From: Candidatus Saccharicenans sp. | Lineage (GTDB): Bacteria; Acidobacteriota; Aminicenantia; Aminicenantales; Saccharicenantaceae | NCBI GenBank assembly: GCA_024653405.1 | Contig: JANLGB010000028.1 | Location: 1 to 12,298, forward strand | Direction: 5' to 3' | Length of the DNA stretch: 12,298 nucleotides | In this document: one piece after another, positions 1 to 6,068 of the stretch | Numbering within the stretch: the stretch's first letter is position 1 | Layout of the letters: each line of letters starts with the position of its first letter | Notes under the pieces: generated by a model | Database searches by the model: none | Told to the model about the DNA's origin: nothing | What the model saw: only the letters and a program-made list of their open reading frames with translations | Program-made: the position numbers and the translations under genes

Positions 1-898
1 CGATGATGGAACAGGTGGCGGTCATGCCCGGCAGGAGCTTCAGGCTGGAGTTATCGACATCGATGATGGCCGAGTAGCTGACCACGTTCTGGACGGTCTG
101 GGCCGAATAGCGGACCTGGCGCACCACTCCGTTAAAGGTTTCGTTCTGGTAGGACTCAACAGTGAACTTAACCTTCTGGCCCTCTTTCACCTTGCCCACA
201 TCGGCTTCATCCACCAGGCATTCCACTTCCATCTTGGTCAGGTCGTTGGCAATTTCAAACAGCTTGGGAGCCTGGAAGCTGGCGGCCACCGTCTGCCCGA
301 CGTTGATGTTCCTGGAAATAACCACGCCGTCAATCGGCGAGCGAATGATGGCGTAGCTCAGGTCAACCTTGCTGGCTTCCAACTGGCTCTTGGCCTGTTC
401 GGTGCGCGCTTCCTGGGAAATCAGGTCGGACTTGGCCTGAAGGTAATTGGCCTCGGCCTGTTCTTTTTCCTCAAAGGATATCAGGTTTTTCTCGAACAGG
501 CTCAGGGCTCTTTCATATTTTTTCTGGGCGATTTCCAGGGCAATCTTGGCCCTTTCCAGGGAAGCCTGGGCACTCTGGTAGTTAGCTTCGTTCTGCTCGA
601 TCTTGGCCCTGAGCTGGGATTGGTCCAGTTCGGCCAGGATATCGCCCTTTTGCACCTTGGAATTAAAATCAACATAGATTTTTTCGATCTTGCCAGAAAC
701 CTGACTGCCGACTTCCACCAGCACCACTGGATTCAGAGTGCCGGTGGCGGTAACCACGGCTTCGATATCGCCCCGGGTAACCTTTTCCGTCCGGTACTTG
801 GGTGTATTGTTAGATCCCTTCTTCAACAGGGTAAAACCTAACACCAGACCGACGATGACCACTATGGCTAGAATGATGAATACGGTCTTCTTCTTCAT
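1..898 (-). CDS. MacA/HlyD-type efflux periplasmic adaptor subunit (3' end cut by window edge)
   Basis: Membrane-fusion (periplasmic adaptor) protein that would link an inner-membrane transporter to an outer-membrane channel. I translated 299 codons; no stop is reached before base 1. Seen: a basic N-terminus followed by one hydrophobic segment (about residues 5-25), then a biotinyl/lipoyl-like half (about 40-85, including VEVGSQVSGKI and KGDILAELD), an alanine/glutamate-rich helical hairpin (about 85-175), the second lipoyl half with the family signature IRSPIDGVV, then a beta-barrel section ending in a LLPGMTA motif. This order fits MacA and related adaptors of ABC exporters better than RND adaptors, but the partner lies outside the window. 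No lipobox cysteine is present, so it is anchored by its N-terminal helix. The ATG sits 2 bp after the stop of the Spy-like gene, with an AGGAG site overlapping that stop, so it is the fourth gene of the sigma-factor operon. Family call firm; substrate unknown. Confidence 0.93.
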   Translation of the reverse strand, partial: MKKKTVFIILAIVVIVGLVLGFTLLKKGSNNTPKYRTEKVTRGDIEAVVTATGTLNPVVLVEVGSQVSGKIEKIYVDFNSKVQKGDILAELDQSQLRAKIEQNEANYQSAQASLERAKIALEIAQKKYERALSLFEKNLISFEEKEQAEANYLQAKSDLISQEARTEQAKSQLEASKVDLSYAIIRSPIDGVVISRNINVGQTVAASFQAPKLFEIANDLTKMEVECLVDEADVGKVKEGQKVKFTVESYQNETFNGVVRQVRYSAQTVQNVVSYSAIIDVDNSSLKLLPGMTATCSII

Positions 899-900
899 CG

Positions 901-1338
901 CTATTCTCCTTTTTTCTCCTTTTCTGGGGGAGTTTGAGATTTATCATCACGCCGCGGGGGAACTTCCCTTCTGCGCTGGCGCATGTATCTGTCCATCAAC
1001 TCTTGCATTTTCTTTTCCTGCTCCGGGGTAAACACCTCGTCCATCTCGGTCTTGAGCTGTTCGCGCAGTTCGGTCAGGCGGGTGTGCACTTCCTTCCTGA
1101 AGGCCTGAAACCTTTCTTCACTGCGCTTGAAAACTTCCCTTATCTTCTCTTCCTGTTCCGGGGTGAGCTGCAACTCCCTGGAAATCACTTCCAAAGTGGG
1201 AAACGGCTCCTGCCTCTGCCGGGGCGCGACATTCTTTTTCCCCAGAAACATTCTGTCACCCAGGACTCCAACCGCCACCCCCAGTATGAAAACCACAACC
1301 AGGGACAGGGTCACCCAGAGTTTATATTTATTGTTCAT
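901..1338 (-). CDS. Spy/CpxP-like periplasmic protein (LTxxQ / heavy-metal resistor family)
   Basis: Small (145 aa) membrane-anchored, mostly helical protein. One N-terminal transmembrane segment (about residues 8-27) is followed by a charged periplasmic domain with two LTxxQ-type motifs, LTPEQ (58-62) and FTPEQ (103-107). This spacing is typical of the Spy/CpxP/CnrX-ZraP group, which act as periplasmic chaperones or as metal and stress sensors. The C-terminus (about 118-145) is very rich in Arg, Lys, Glu and Pro and probably disordered. The ATG overlaps the anti-sigma stop as ATGA, with a strong AGGAGAGG site six bases upstream, so the two are translationally coupled. Position next to an anti-sigma/sigma pair suggests a sensing role like CnrX in the cnrYXH system, but no clear metal-binding His/Cys cluster is visible, so general envelope stress is equally possible. 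The family call is good; the ligand is unknown. Confidence 0.85.
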   Translation of the reverse strand: MNNKYKLWVTLSLVVVFILGVAVGVLGDRMFLGKKNVAPRQRQEPFPTLEVISRELQLTPEQEEKIREVFKRSEERFQAFRKEVHTRLTELREQLKTEMDEVFTPEQEKKMQELMDRYMRQRRREVPPRRDDKSQTPPEKEKKGE

Positions 1339-1832
1339 TGTTTACCTCTCCTGACGATTTCCTGGCTCTCCAGCCCGGCAAACAGCAATTGCAGCTGGCG
1401 GTCCTCTGGTTTCTGCTCCTCAAAAATGGCCCTGGTCTCGGTGAGCGGGCTCTGGCCCTGGAAAAGGAGCAGCTCAGACTGGCTCAGTTGCCTTTCGGCC
1501 GGCTGGAACAAGAACAGAACCCCCACCAGCACCATGGCCACCACCAGGAAGACGGGCACGGCCGCGGCATACCACTTCTCAACCACGGCCCACAGTGAAG
1601 GTCGGCTGGCGGTGTTCAGCTTGGCCAGAAGCCTCTGCTCGAAATAGGGGAGGGGTTCGGCTTCCCTCATCTGCAGTTCTGACAGCAGCGCTCCGAGCTT
1701 CCGGTAATCGGCCAGCAATTGAGCACAGGAAGGGCAGACCTTGAGGTGCTCCTCCAGCCTGGTAGCGGTCCCGGCATCCAGCCGACCGTCCACCAGCCGG
1801 GAAATCAATTTTTCGGCCCGATGACAATTCAT
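1335..1832 (-). CDS. Membrane-bound anti-sigma factor with zinc-finger (zf-HC2/ZAS) domain
   Basis: Predicted anti-sigma factor that would hold the neighbouring ECF sigma factor at the membrane. The N-terminal 40 residues carry the ZAS/zf-HC2 signature His29-x3-Cys33-x2-Cys36, with a further Cys3 close to the start as the likely fourth zinc ligand. A cytoplasmic helix-rich linker leads to one transmembrane segment (about residues 89-109) and a short periplasmic tail of about 55 residues. At 165 aa the length is normal. Its ATG overlaps the sigma stop by 4 bp (ATGA) and is preceded by a near-perfect AAGGAGG, so the pair is co-translated, which keeps the sigma/anti-sigma ratio fixed. The gene in turn overlaps the Spy-like gene by 4 bp. 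Whether release is by proteolysis or by a conformational change caused by the Spy-like protein cannot be told from sequence. Confidence 0.9.
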   Translation of the reverse strand: MNCHRAEKLISRLVDGRLDAGTATRLEEHLKVCPSCAQLLADYRKLGALLSELQMREAEPLPYFEQRLLAKLNTASRPSLWAVVEKWYAAAVPVFLVVAMVLVGVLFLFQPAERQLSQSELLLFQGQSPLTETRAIFEEQKPEDRQLQLLFAGLESQEIVRRGKQ

Positions 1833-2401
1833 GATTGTCCTCCTTCCCGGCTCAGATAAGGAGCCAGTTTTTTTCTTAATAACCTTCTTGCCCTGTGCAG
1901 CCGGGAGTCAACCGTTCCCGGCGAAAGTTTCAATATCTTCCCGATTTCTTCATAACTCAGGCCCTGGATATCTCTCAGAGATAATATTAGACGATACTTC
2001 TCGGGCATTTCTTCCAGCTTCTGCCGCAGCAGGCGCTTACGCTTCTCCTCCTCCTGCAGCTCGGCCAGCTGGAGAGAAGTCTCTTTTTCCGACAGCCCGG
2101 GCTCGGGGATATCCTCTAGCCTCAGGTCATTTTTCTCCTTCTTATGCTTTCTCAGGTAATCTCTGATGTGATTCATGGCAATCTGATACAGCCAGGTGCC
2201 AAACTCCGACTCATACCGGAATCGGGAGAGGGAGAGATAGGCCTTCAGGAATATTTCCTGCGCCAGGTCATCGGCGGTTTCCCGGTTATGCACCACGTTG
2301 ACGGCCAGGCCAAAGACCCGGTTCCTGTAGGCTTGGACTAACATAGAGAAAGCCTCCTGGTCTCCCTGTTGAGCCAGCCTGACAATCTGGTTCTCTTCCA
2401 T
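1829..2401 (-). CDS. RNA polymerase ECF sigma factor (sigma-70 family, RpoE-like)
   Basis: Alternative sigma factor of 190 aa with the two-domain ECF layout. Region 2 (about residues 10-87) shows the DDLAQEIF helix of 2.1/2.2 and the GTWLYQIAMNHIRDYLRK stretch of 2.3/2.4. An acidic linker follows (about 88-125), then region 4 (about 128-178) with LSYEEIGKILKLSPGTVDSRLHR, the helix-turn-helix that reads the -35 element. There is no region 1 or 3. First gene of a four-gene unit with its anti-sigma factor immediately downstream in a 4-bp ATGA overlap. The start has only a weak ribosome site (GTGAG), in contrast to the strong site of the anti-sigma gene, which could keep the inhibitor in excess. 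A candidate ECF promoter lies 30 to 57 bp upstream, implying autoregulation. The subgroup was not assigned. Confidence 0.95.
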   Translation of the reverse strand: MEENQIVRLAQQGDQEAFSMLVQAYRNRVFGLAVNVVHNRETADDLAQEIFLKAYLSLSRFRYESEFGTWLYQIAMNHIRDYLRKHKKEKNDLRLEDIPEPGLSEKETSLQLAELQEEEKRKRLLRQKLEEMPEKYRLILSLRDIQGLSYEEIGKILKLSPGTVDSRLHRARRLLRKKLAPYLSREGGQS

Positions 2402-2430
2402 AAGGTACTCACTTCTCGAGCCTCAATCTG

Positions 2431-2458
2431 TTAGACGAGACCCGGGTTTAATTCTTCC
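2431..2458 (-). promoter_or_regulatory. Candidate ECF-type promoter of the sigma operon
   Basis: Reading leftward, GGAAGAA (2458-2452) and GTCTAA (2436-2431) are separated by 15 bases. This resembles the GGAAC-like -35 and (C)GTC/TCTAA-like -10 boxes of ECF sigma promoters, and the spacing is right. The -35 box is imperfect (GGAAG instead of GGAAC). Transcription would begin about 20-25 bases before the sigma ATG. Interpretation as autoregulation is inference. Confidence 0.5.
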
Positions 2459-2588
2459 TGTGCGGGAATATCATTTTACCTAACTATTGCTAAATAAGAA
2501 AGTTGCCTCAGCGATGACCCCAAGCTGCCAGGATGGTCACCGGTCAAACCGGAGCGGACGATTGCCTAACTTCTTTTTCTTCTTTTTA

Positions 2589-2614
2589 AGCTATATCCTG
2601 GCCAGGAAAAAGCT
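2589..2614. repeat. 26-bp interrupted palindrome, possible operator
   Basis: AGCT at both ends and a perfect 10-bp CCTGGCCAGG core at 2597-2606 are symmetrical about 2601.5; 11 of 13 base pairs match. It ends 25 bp upstream of the apgM -35 box and lies about 130 bp upstream of the sigma operon promoter. That size and symmetry suit a dimeric DNA-binding protein, but no regulator is identified. Confidence 0.4.
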
Positions 2615-2639
2615 AAACATGTTTCTGCTGCTGAAACGG

Positions 2640-2668
2640 TTGAATAAAATCAGGTGCTCCCATATAAT
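2640..2668 (+). promoter_or_regulatory. Sigma70-type promoter of apgM, predicting a leaderless start
   Basis: TTGAAT (2640-2645), a 17-bp spacer and a perfect TATAAT (2663-2668). A start point seven bases downstream of the -10 box coincides with the A of the apgM ATG at 2675. This also argues against an in-frame GTG at 2654, which would lie inside the promoter spacer. Confidence 0.65.
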
Positions 2669-2674
2669 AAAGCC

Positions 2675-3880
2675 ATGAAATGGGAAACATTAGCCAGAGA
2701 ATTGGTTCAACCGACGGACTCCAAAATAATCCTGCTGGTCATGGATGGCCTGGGCGGCCTGCCAGTTAACGGTCGGACTGAGCTGGAAGCGGCCCACAAG
2801 CCCAACCTGGATGAGACCGCCCGCCGCGGGGTCTGTGGCCTGACCGACCCCGTTTTCATGGGAATAACCCCCGGCTCAGGCCCGGCTCACCTGTCGCTTT
2901 TCGGTTACGACCCCCTCCGATATCAACTGGGACGAGGTATCCTGGAATCCTTGGGTACCGGGGTGGAAGTTGGCCGGGAAGACGTGGTGGCCCGGGGCAA
3001 TTTTGCCACCCTGCGCGACGGACTGGTGGTGGACCGCCGGGCCGGAAGAATTTCTACCGAAGAAAATGGCCGGCTGTGCCAGGACATCAACCGACAGCTG
3101 CCAGAACTTAACGGCATTAAAGTCAGCCTCTATCCGGGGAAAGAGCACCGGTTTGTGCTGAAGCTTTCCGGCCCCGGCCTATCCGACGCCCTGAGCGACG
3201 CCGACCCCCAGAAAGAGGGGAAACCGGCCATCCCGGCCCGGGCCCTGGCGCCCGAAGCCGAATTCACGGCCGGCCTGGTCAACCTTTTCCTGGAGCAATT
3301 GAAGACCGTCCTGGCCGGTGAACCCAAGGCCAATTATGCCCTGCTTAGGGGTTTTTCCAAGTTCCCCTCCCACCTGCCGTCAATGCCCGAGCTCTACCAG
3401 ATCAAGCCCGCGGCTATCGCCAGCTACCCGATGTATCGCGGCCTGACCAGGCTGCTGGGGATGGAGGTGCTGGAGGTTGGCCCGGACACCGGAGATATCT
3501 TCTCTGTCCTGGAAAGAAATTATGACCGTTATAATTTCTTTTACCTGCATTACAAGAAAACAGACTCGGCCGGCGAAGACGGGAGGTACGAGGACAAGGT
3601 TAAAGCCATAGAAGAAATCGACGCTTACCTGCCGCGTCTGTGGCAGCTCCGACCTGAGGTCCTGGTCGTCACCTCGGACCATTCCACCCCCTCGGTTTTG
3701 AAGTCACATTCCTGGCACCCCAATCCTTTTGTCCTGGTTTCAGACCGGGCCCCGGCCGACGAGGTCAACCGCTTTACTGAGAAAGATTGCGCCCGGGGTA
3801 GCCTCGGCCGCTTCCCGGCACTCCAGGCCATGCCTTTGATGCTGGCCTGCGCCCTCAAGCTCAAGAAATTCGGGGCCTGA
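2675..3880 (+). CDS. apgM: Cofactor-independent phosphoglycerate mutase, archaeal type (ApgM)
   Basis: Interconverts 3-phosphoglycerate and 2-phosphoglycerate in glycolysis/gluconeogenesis without 2,3-bisphosphoglycerate; cytoplasmic, alkaline-phosphatase superfamily, two metal ions. Seen: VMDGLGG with metal-ligand Asp24, the TPGSGPAHLSLFGYDP block with Ser68 as the expected phosphorylated nucleophile, a LGRG-x-LE-x-LG block, a central insertion domain, and the C-terminal metal-binding TSDHSTPS and HSWHPNP motifs. The 401 residues match the ApgM family (about 400) rather than the longer GpmI type. I chose the ATG at 2675; a GTG at 2654 would add seven residues but sits inside the promoter. 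There is no Shine-Dalgarno site before this ATG, which fits a leaderless message. ApgM relatives include cofactor-independent homoserine-kinase-like enzymes (ThrH/ThrB2-like annotations); full-length motif agreement favours the mutase. Confidence 0.92.
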   Translation: MKWETLARELVQPTDSKIILLVMDGLGGLPVNGRTELEAAHKPNLDETARRGVCGLTDPVFMGITPGSGPAHLSLFGYDPLRYQLGRGILESLGTGVEVGREDVVARGNFATLRDGLVVDRRAGRISTEENGRLCQDINRQLPELNGIKVSLYPGKEHRFVLKLSGPGLSDALSDADPQKEGKPAIPARALAPEAEFTAGLVNLFLEQLKTVLAGEPKANYALLRGFSKFPSHLPSMPELYQIKPAAIASYPMYRGLTRLLGMEVLEVGPDTGDIFSVLERNYDRYNFFYLHYKKTDSAGEDGRYEDKVKAIEEIDAYLPRLWQLRPEVLVVTSDHSTPSVLKSHSWHPNPFVLVSDRAPADEVNRFTEKDCARGSLGRFPALQAMPLMLACALKLKKFGA

Positions 3881-3889
3881 TTTTCCCGG

Positions 3890-3907
3890 CGGGTTGATTT
3901 AAACCCG
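3890..3907 (+). other. Small stem-loop after apgM
   Basis: CGGGTT (3890-3895) pairs perfectly with AACCCG (3902-3907) around a six-base loop, 10 bp past the apgM stop. No T-run follows, so it is a poor intrinsic terminator; it could protect a 3' end or be chance. Confidence 0.3.
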
Positions 3908-3922
3908 GGATGCTGGTATTTA
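3894..3922 (+). promoter_or_regulatory. Weak candidate promoter before the amidase gene
   Basis: TTGATT (3894-3899), 17 bp, then TATTTA (3917-3922) with an upstream TG (extended -10). It lies 26 bp before the amidase ATG in the 67-bp gap after apgM. The -10 match is poor, and read-through from apgM is just as likely. Confidence 0.28.
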
Positions 3923-3947
3923 CTGTATTGAAGATAAAAAGTTTTTG

Positions 3948-5180
3948 ATGCCAAAGAAACTGAGCCCGGGCCAGCTGTTCCTTCTGCTTCTTATCATCTT
4001 TATCTTGACCAGCAGCCAGCAGCCAGACCCCAGGGCTGAGGTCAGGAGCCTGCGTTTCCACCAGCATCCTGATTTCTTTCGCTTAGTTCTGGAAATAGAG
4101 AAAGTCCGAGAATACTATTCTGCCGAGCTCAAGAATCCGGAGAGACTTTACCTGGATATTTTTCAGGCCCGCCTGAAGCTGGGATTACACGGGACCTCCT
4201 ACCAGGTGAATTCGCCCTGCGTTAAAAACCTGCGACTGGCCCAGAAGAATCCGTCTACTGTCCGCCTGACCCTGGAGCTGGTGCCCGGGACCAAGCAGGC
4301 TGAAAAAATTTATTACCTTAAAAATCCGAACCGGCTGGTGCTGGACATTTATCCGCGAGTAGCAGCTGCCAGACCGGCCCCATCAGCAGCAGAAGCTCCG
4401 AGGTCTAGGCCTGCCGACGAAACGGCTCGGCCCACGGGCCATCAACCGCAGCCCCCGGCCCCTTCCAGCTCCGGTTATTCGCTGGTCCGCCAGCTGGGTC
4501 TGGGGGTCCGGCGCATCGTCCTCGACCCGGGGCATGGTGGGAGTGACCCGGGTTGTATCAGCCCATCAGGGCTCAAGGAAAAGGACGTGGCTCTGGACCT
4601 GGCCCGGAGGCTGAAGGTGCTTCTGGAAACCCAGGGCAAATTTGAAGTCTTTGTGACCCGGGATAAGGATGAGACTCTTCCGCTGGAACAACGCACGGCC
4701 CTGGCCAACCAGAAAGCAGCCGACTTGTTTATCTCCATTCATCTTAACGCCAGCCCGAGAAAAAACCGAACCGGGGTAGAGACGTTTTACTTGAATTTCA
4801 GTCCCGACCCGGCGGTCAACGAACTGGCTGCCCGGGAAAATGCTTCATCCACCAAGAACATCCGGGATATGAAATTAATCGTCGACAAAGTCATAAAGAA
4901 TTCTAAATATGAAGAGTCCCGCGACCTGGCTGAAAAAATCCATAGCCACCTGCTGCAGCACCTGAAACAGAATTTCGGCCCCCGCGATGACCTGGGAGTC
5001 AAGGGCGGCCCCTTCTGGGTGTTGATAGGCAGCGAAATGCCAGCGGTGCTGGTGGAGACTTCCCACTTGTCCAATGCCAAAGAAGAAGCTGCCCTTAAAA
5101 CCGAGATCTACCGCGAGGCTGTAGCCTTGGGACTCTTTCGTGGTATCATGGAATACGTTAAATCACTAGGAAAAGGTTAG
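3948..5180 (+). CDS. N-acetylmuramoyl-L-alanine amidase with AMIN domain (AmiC-like)
   Basis: Zinc hydrolase that cuts the bond between N-acetylmuramic acid and L-alanine in peptidoglycan, usually for daughter-cell separation; exported to the periplasm. Order: a hydrophobic export signal (about residues 7-22), an AMIN domain (about 30-140) that would target it to the cell wall, a Pro/Ala/Ser-rich linker (about 140-180), and an amidase_3 domain (about 188-405). The zinc ligands are His196 in DPGHGG, Glu211 in LKEKD and His265 in SIHLN; catalytic Glu370 lies in VLVETS. An insertion of about 60 residues after the SIHLN strand may be the regulatory helix that blocks the active site in AmiB/AmiC relatives. 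The start is ATG 3948; a TTG directly before it is in frame but less likely. No clear ribosome site is seen. The stop is 3 bp before the DUF362 gene. Confidence 0.94.
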   Translation: MPKKLSPGQLFLLLLIIFILTSSQQPDPRAEVRSLRFHQHPDFFRLVLEIEKVREYYSAELKNPERLYLDIFQARLKLGLHGTSYQVNSPCVKNLRLAQKNPSTVRLTLELVPGTKQAEKIYYLKNPNRLVLDIYPRVAAARPAPSAAEAPRSRPADETARPTGHQPQPPAPSSSGYSLVRQLGLGVRRIVLDPGHGGSDPGCISPSGLKEKDVALDLARRLKVLLETQGKFEVFVTRDKDETLPLEQRTALANQKAADLFISIHLNASPRKNRTGVETFYLNFSPDPAVNELAARENASSTKNIRDMKLIVDKVIKNSKYEESRDLAEKIHSHLLQHLKQNFGPRDDLGVKGGPFWVLIGSEMPAVLVETSHLSNAKEEAALKTEIYREAVALGLFRGIMEYVKSLGKG

Positions 5181-5183
5181 ACA

Positions 5184-6068
5184 ATGGAAAGGCGAGACTT
5201 TATTAAAAATTTGATTGTCGGTGGGCTGGCCCTTAAGCTTTCTCCCGGCCTCCTCAGCCAGACCGCTTGGCCCGAGCTGGCGGTGGTCGAAGGGGAATCA
5301 CCAGCGGCCATAACCAGGGAAGCCTTGAAAGTCCTGGGGGGCATGTCCCGGTTCATCAGCCGGGGCGATAAGGTATTGCTCAAACCAAACATCGGCTGGG
5401 ACCGGACCCCGGAGATGGCCGCCTGCACCAATCCCGAGGTGGTCAGAGCCTTGGTGGAAATGACCCTGGAAGCCGGGGCCAAAGAGGTCATAGTCATGGA
5501 CCACACCATCAACCAACCCAAACGCTGTTACACCCGCTCTGGCATCCAGGATGCGGCCAGGGCGGCCGGGGCCCGGGTGCTGTTCACCGATGAACAGCGA
5601 CTGAAAAAAATGGCCCTTAGGGGTGAATGGCTCAAGGAATGGGAGGTATTCCAGGATTTCGTCGAGGCCGACAAACTGATCAACGTTCCCGTCGCCAAGG
5701 TCCACAGCCTTTCCCGGGTGACGCTGGGACTCAAGAACTGGCTGGGCGCCATCGGCGGCAACCGAAACCAGCTGCACCAGAAAATTGACCAGGCCGTGGT
5801 CGACCTGGGCGCTTTCTTCAAGCCTACCCTAACGGTGCTGGACGCCTACCGGGTTCTCTTTCGCAATGGTCCCCAGGGAGGGCGGATATCAGATACCAGG
5901 CTGCAGAAGACGGTGGTGGCCGGAGTGGACCCCGTAGCCGTGGACGCCTACGGGGCGACTTTTTTTGAGATCAAACCCCAGGAGCTGGCCTTCCTGAAGC
6001 TGGCTCAAAGCCGGGGCCTGGGCCAATTTGAACTGGAGAAAGTCAGAATTGAAAAGAGAGCGGTCTAA
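5184..6068 (+). CDS. DUF362 family protein with Tat-like signal
   Basis: Protein of 294 aa from the DUF362 family, whose biochemical role is not established. Seen: an N-terminal twin-arginine motif ERRDFIK (2-8) followed by a short hydrophobic stretch, indicating folded export by Tat or membrane anchoring. Family blocks are KPNIGWD (68-74), CTNPEVVRALVE (81-92), GAKEVIVMDH (98-107), the core VPVAKVHSLSRVTLGLKN (168-185), and a C-terminal VDPVAVDAYGA (248-258). The ferredoxin-like cysteine cluster found in some DUF362 proteins is absent; only two cysteines (81, 115) are present. The ATG lies 3 bp after the amidase stop with AAAAGG seven bases upstream. Its end overlaps the polyferredoxin gene by 20 bp, so the two are translationally linked and probably act together in an Fe-S electron-transfer process. 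Tat export of a DUF362 protein implies binding of a cofactor before export, which is inference. Confidence 0.88.
   Translation: MERRDFIKNLIVGGLALKLSPGLLSQTAWPELAVVEGESPAAITREALKVLGGMSRFISRGDKVLLKPNIGWDRTPEMAACTNPEVVRALVEMTLEAGAKEVIVMDHTINQPKRCYTRSGIQDAARAAGARVLFTDEQRLKKMALRGEWLKEWEVFQDFVEADKLINVPVAKVHSLSRVTLGLKNWLGAIGGNRNQLHQKIDQAVVDLGAFFKPTLTVLDAYRVLFRNGPQGGRISDTRLQKTVVAGVDPVAVDAYGATFFEIKPQELAFLKLAQSRGLGQFELEKVRIEKRAV

Larger units (their letters stand above)
2402..2674. other. Divergent control region between the sigma operon and apgM
   Basis: No convincing gene; a 63-codon frame on the plus strand here has a low-complexity phenylalanine run and no ribosome site, so I treat it as noise. 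The region holds the ECF-type promoter for the left operon, the sigma70-type promoter for apgM, a short perfect hairpin CCGGT-CAA-ACCGG at 2540-2552, a pyrimidine tract (about 2570-2587) and an interrupted palindrome at 2589-2614. The last two may be regulatory. Confidence 0.6.

Noticed and set aside
934..1647. A 237-codon open frame on the plus strand
   Set aside because: It is antisense to the Spy-like and anti-sigma genes, which have clear domains and coupled starts; its translation has no recognisable domain.
2540..2552. CCGGT-CAA-ACCGG hairpin as a terminator
   Set aside because: It lies upstream of both divergent operons rather than after a gene, and has only five base pairs without an adjacent T-run.
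2487..2678. A 63-codon plus-strand frame in the sigma-apgM spacer
   Set aside because: Low-complexity phenylalanine run over a pyrimidine tract, no ribosome site, and it overlaps the apgM start and promoter.
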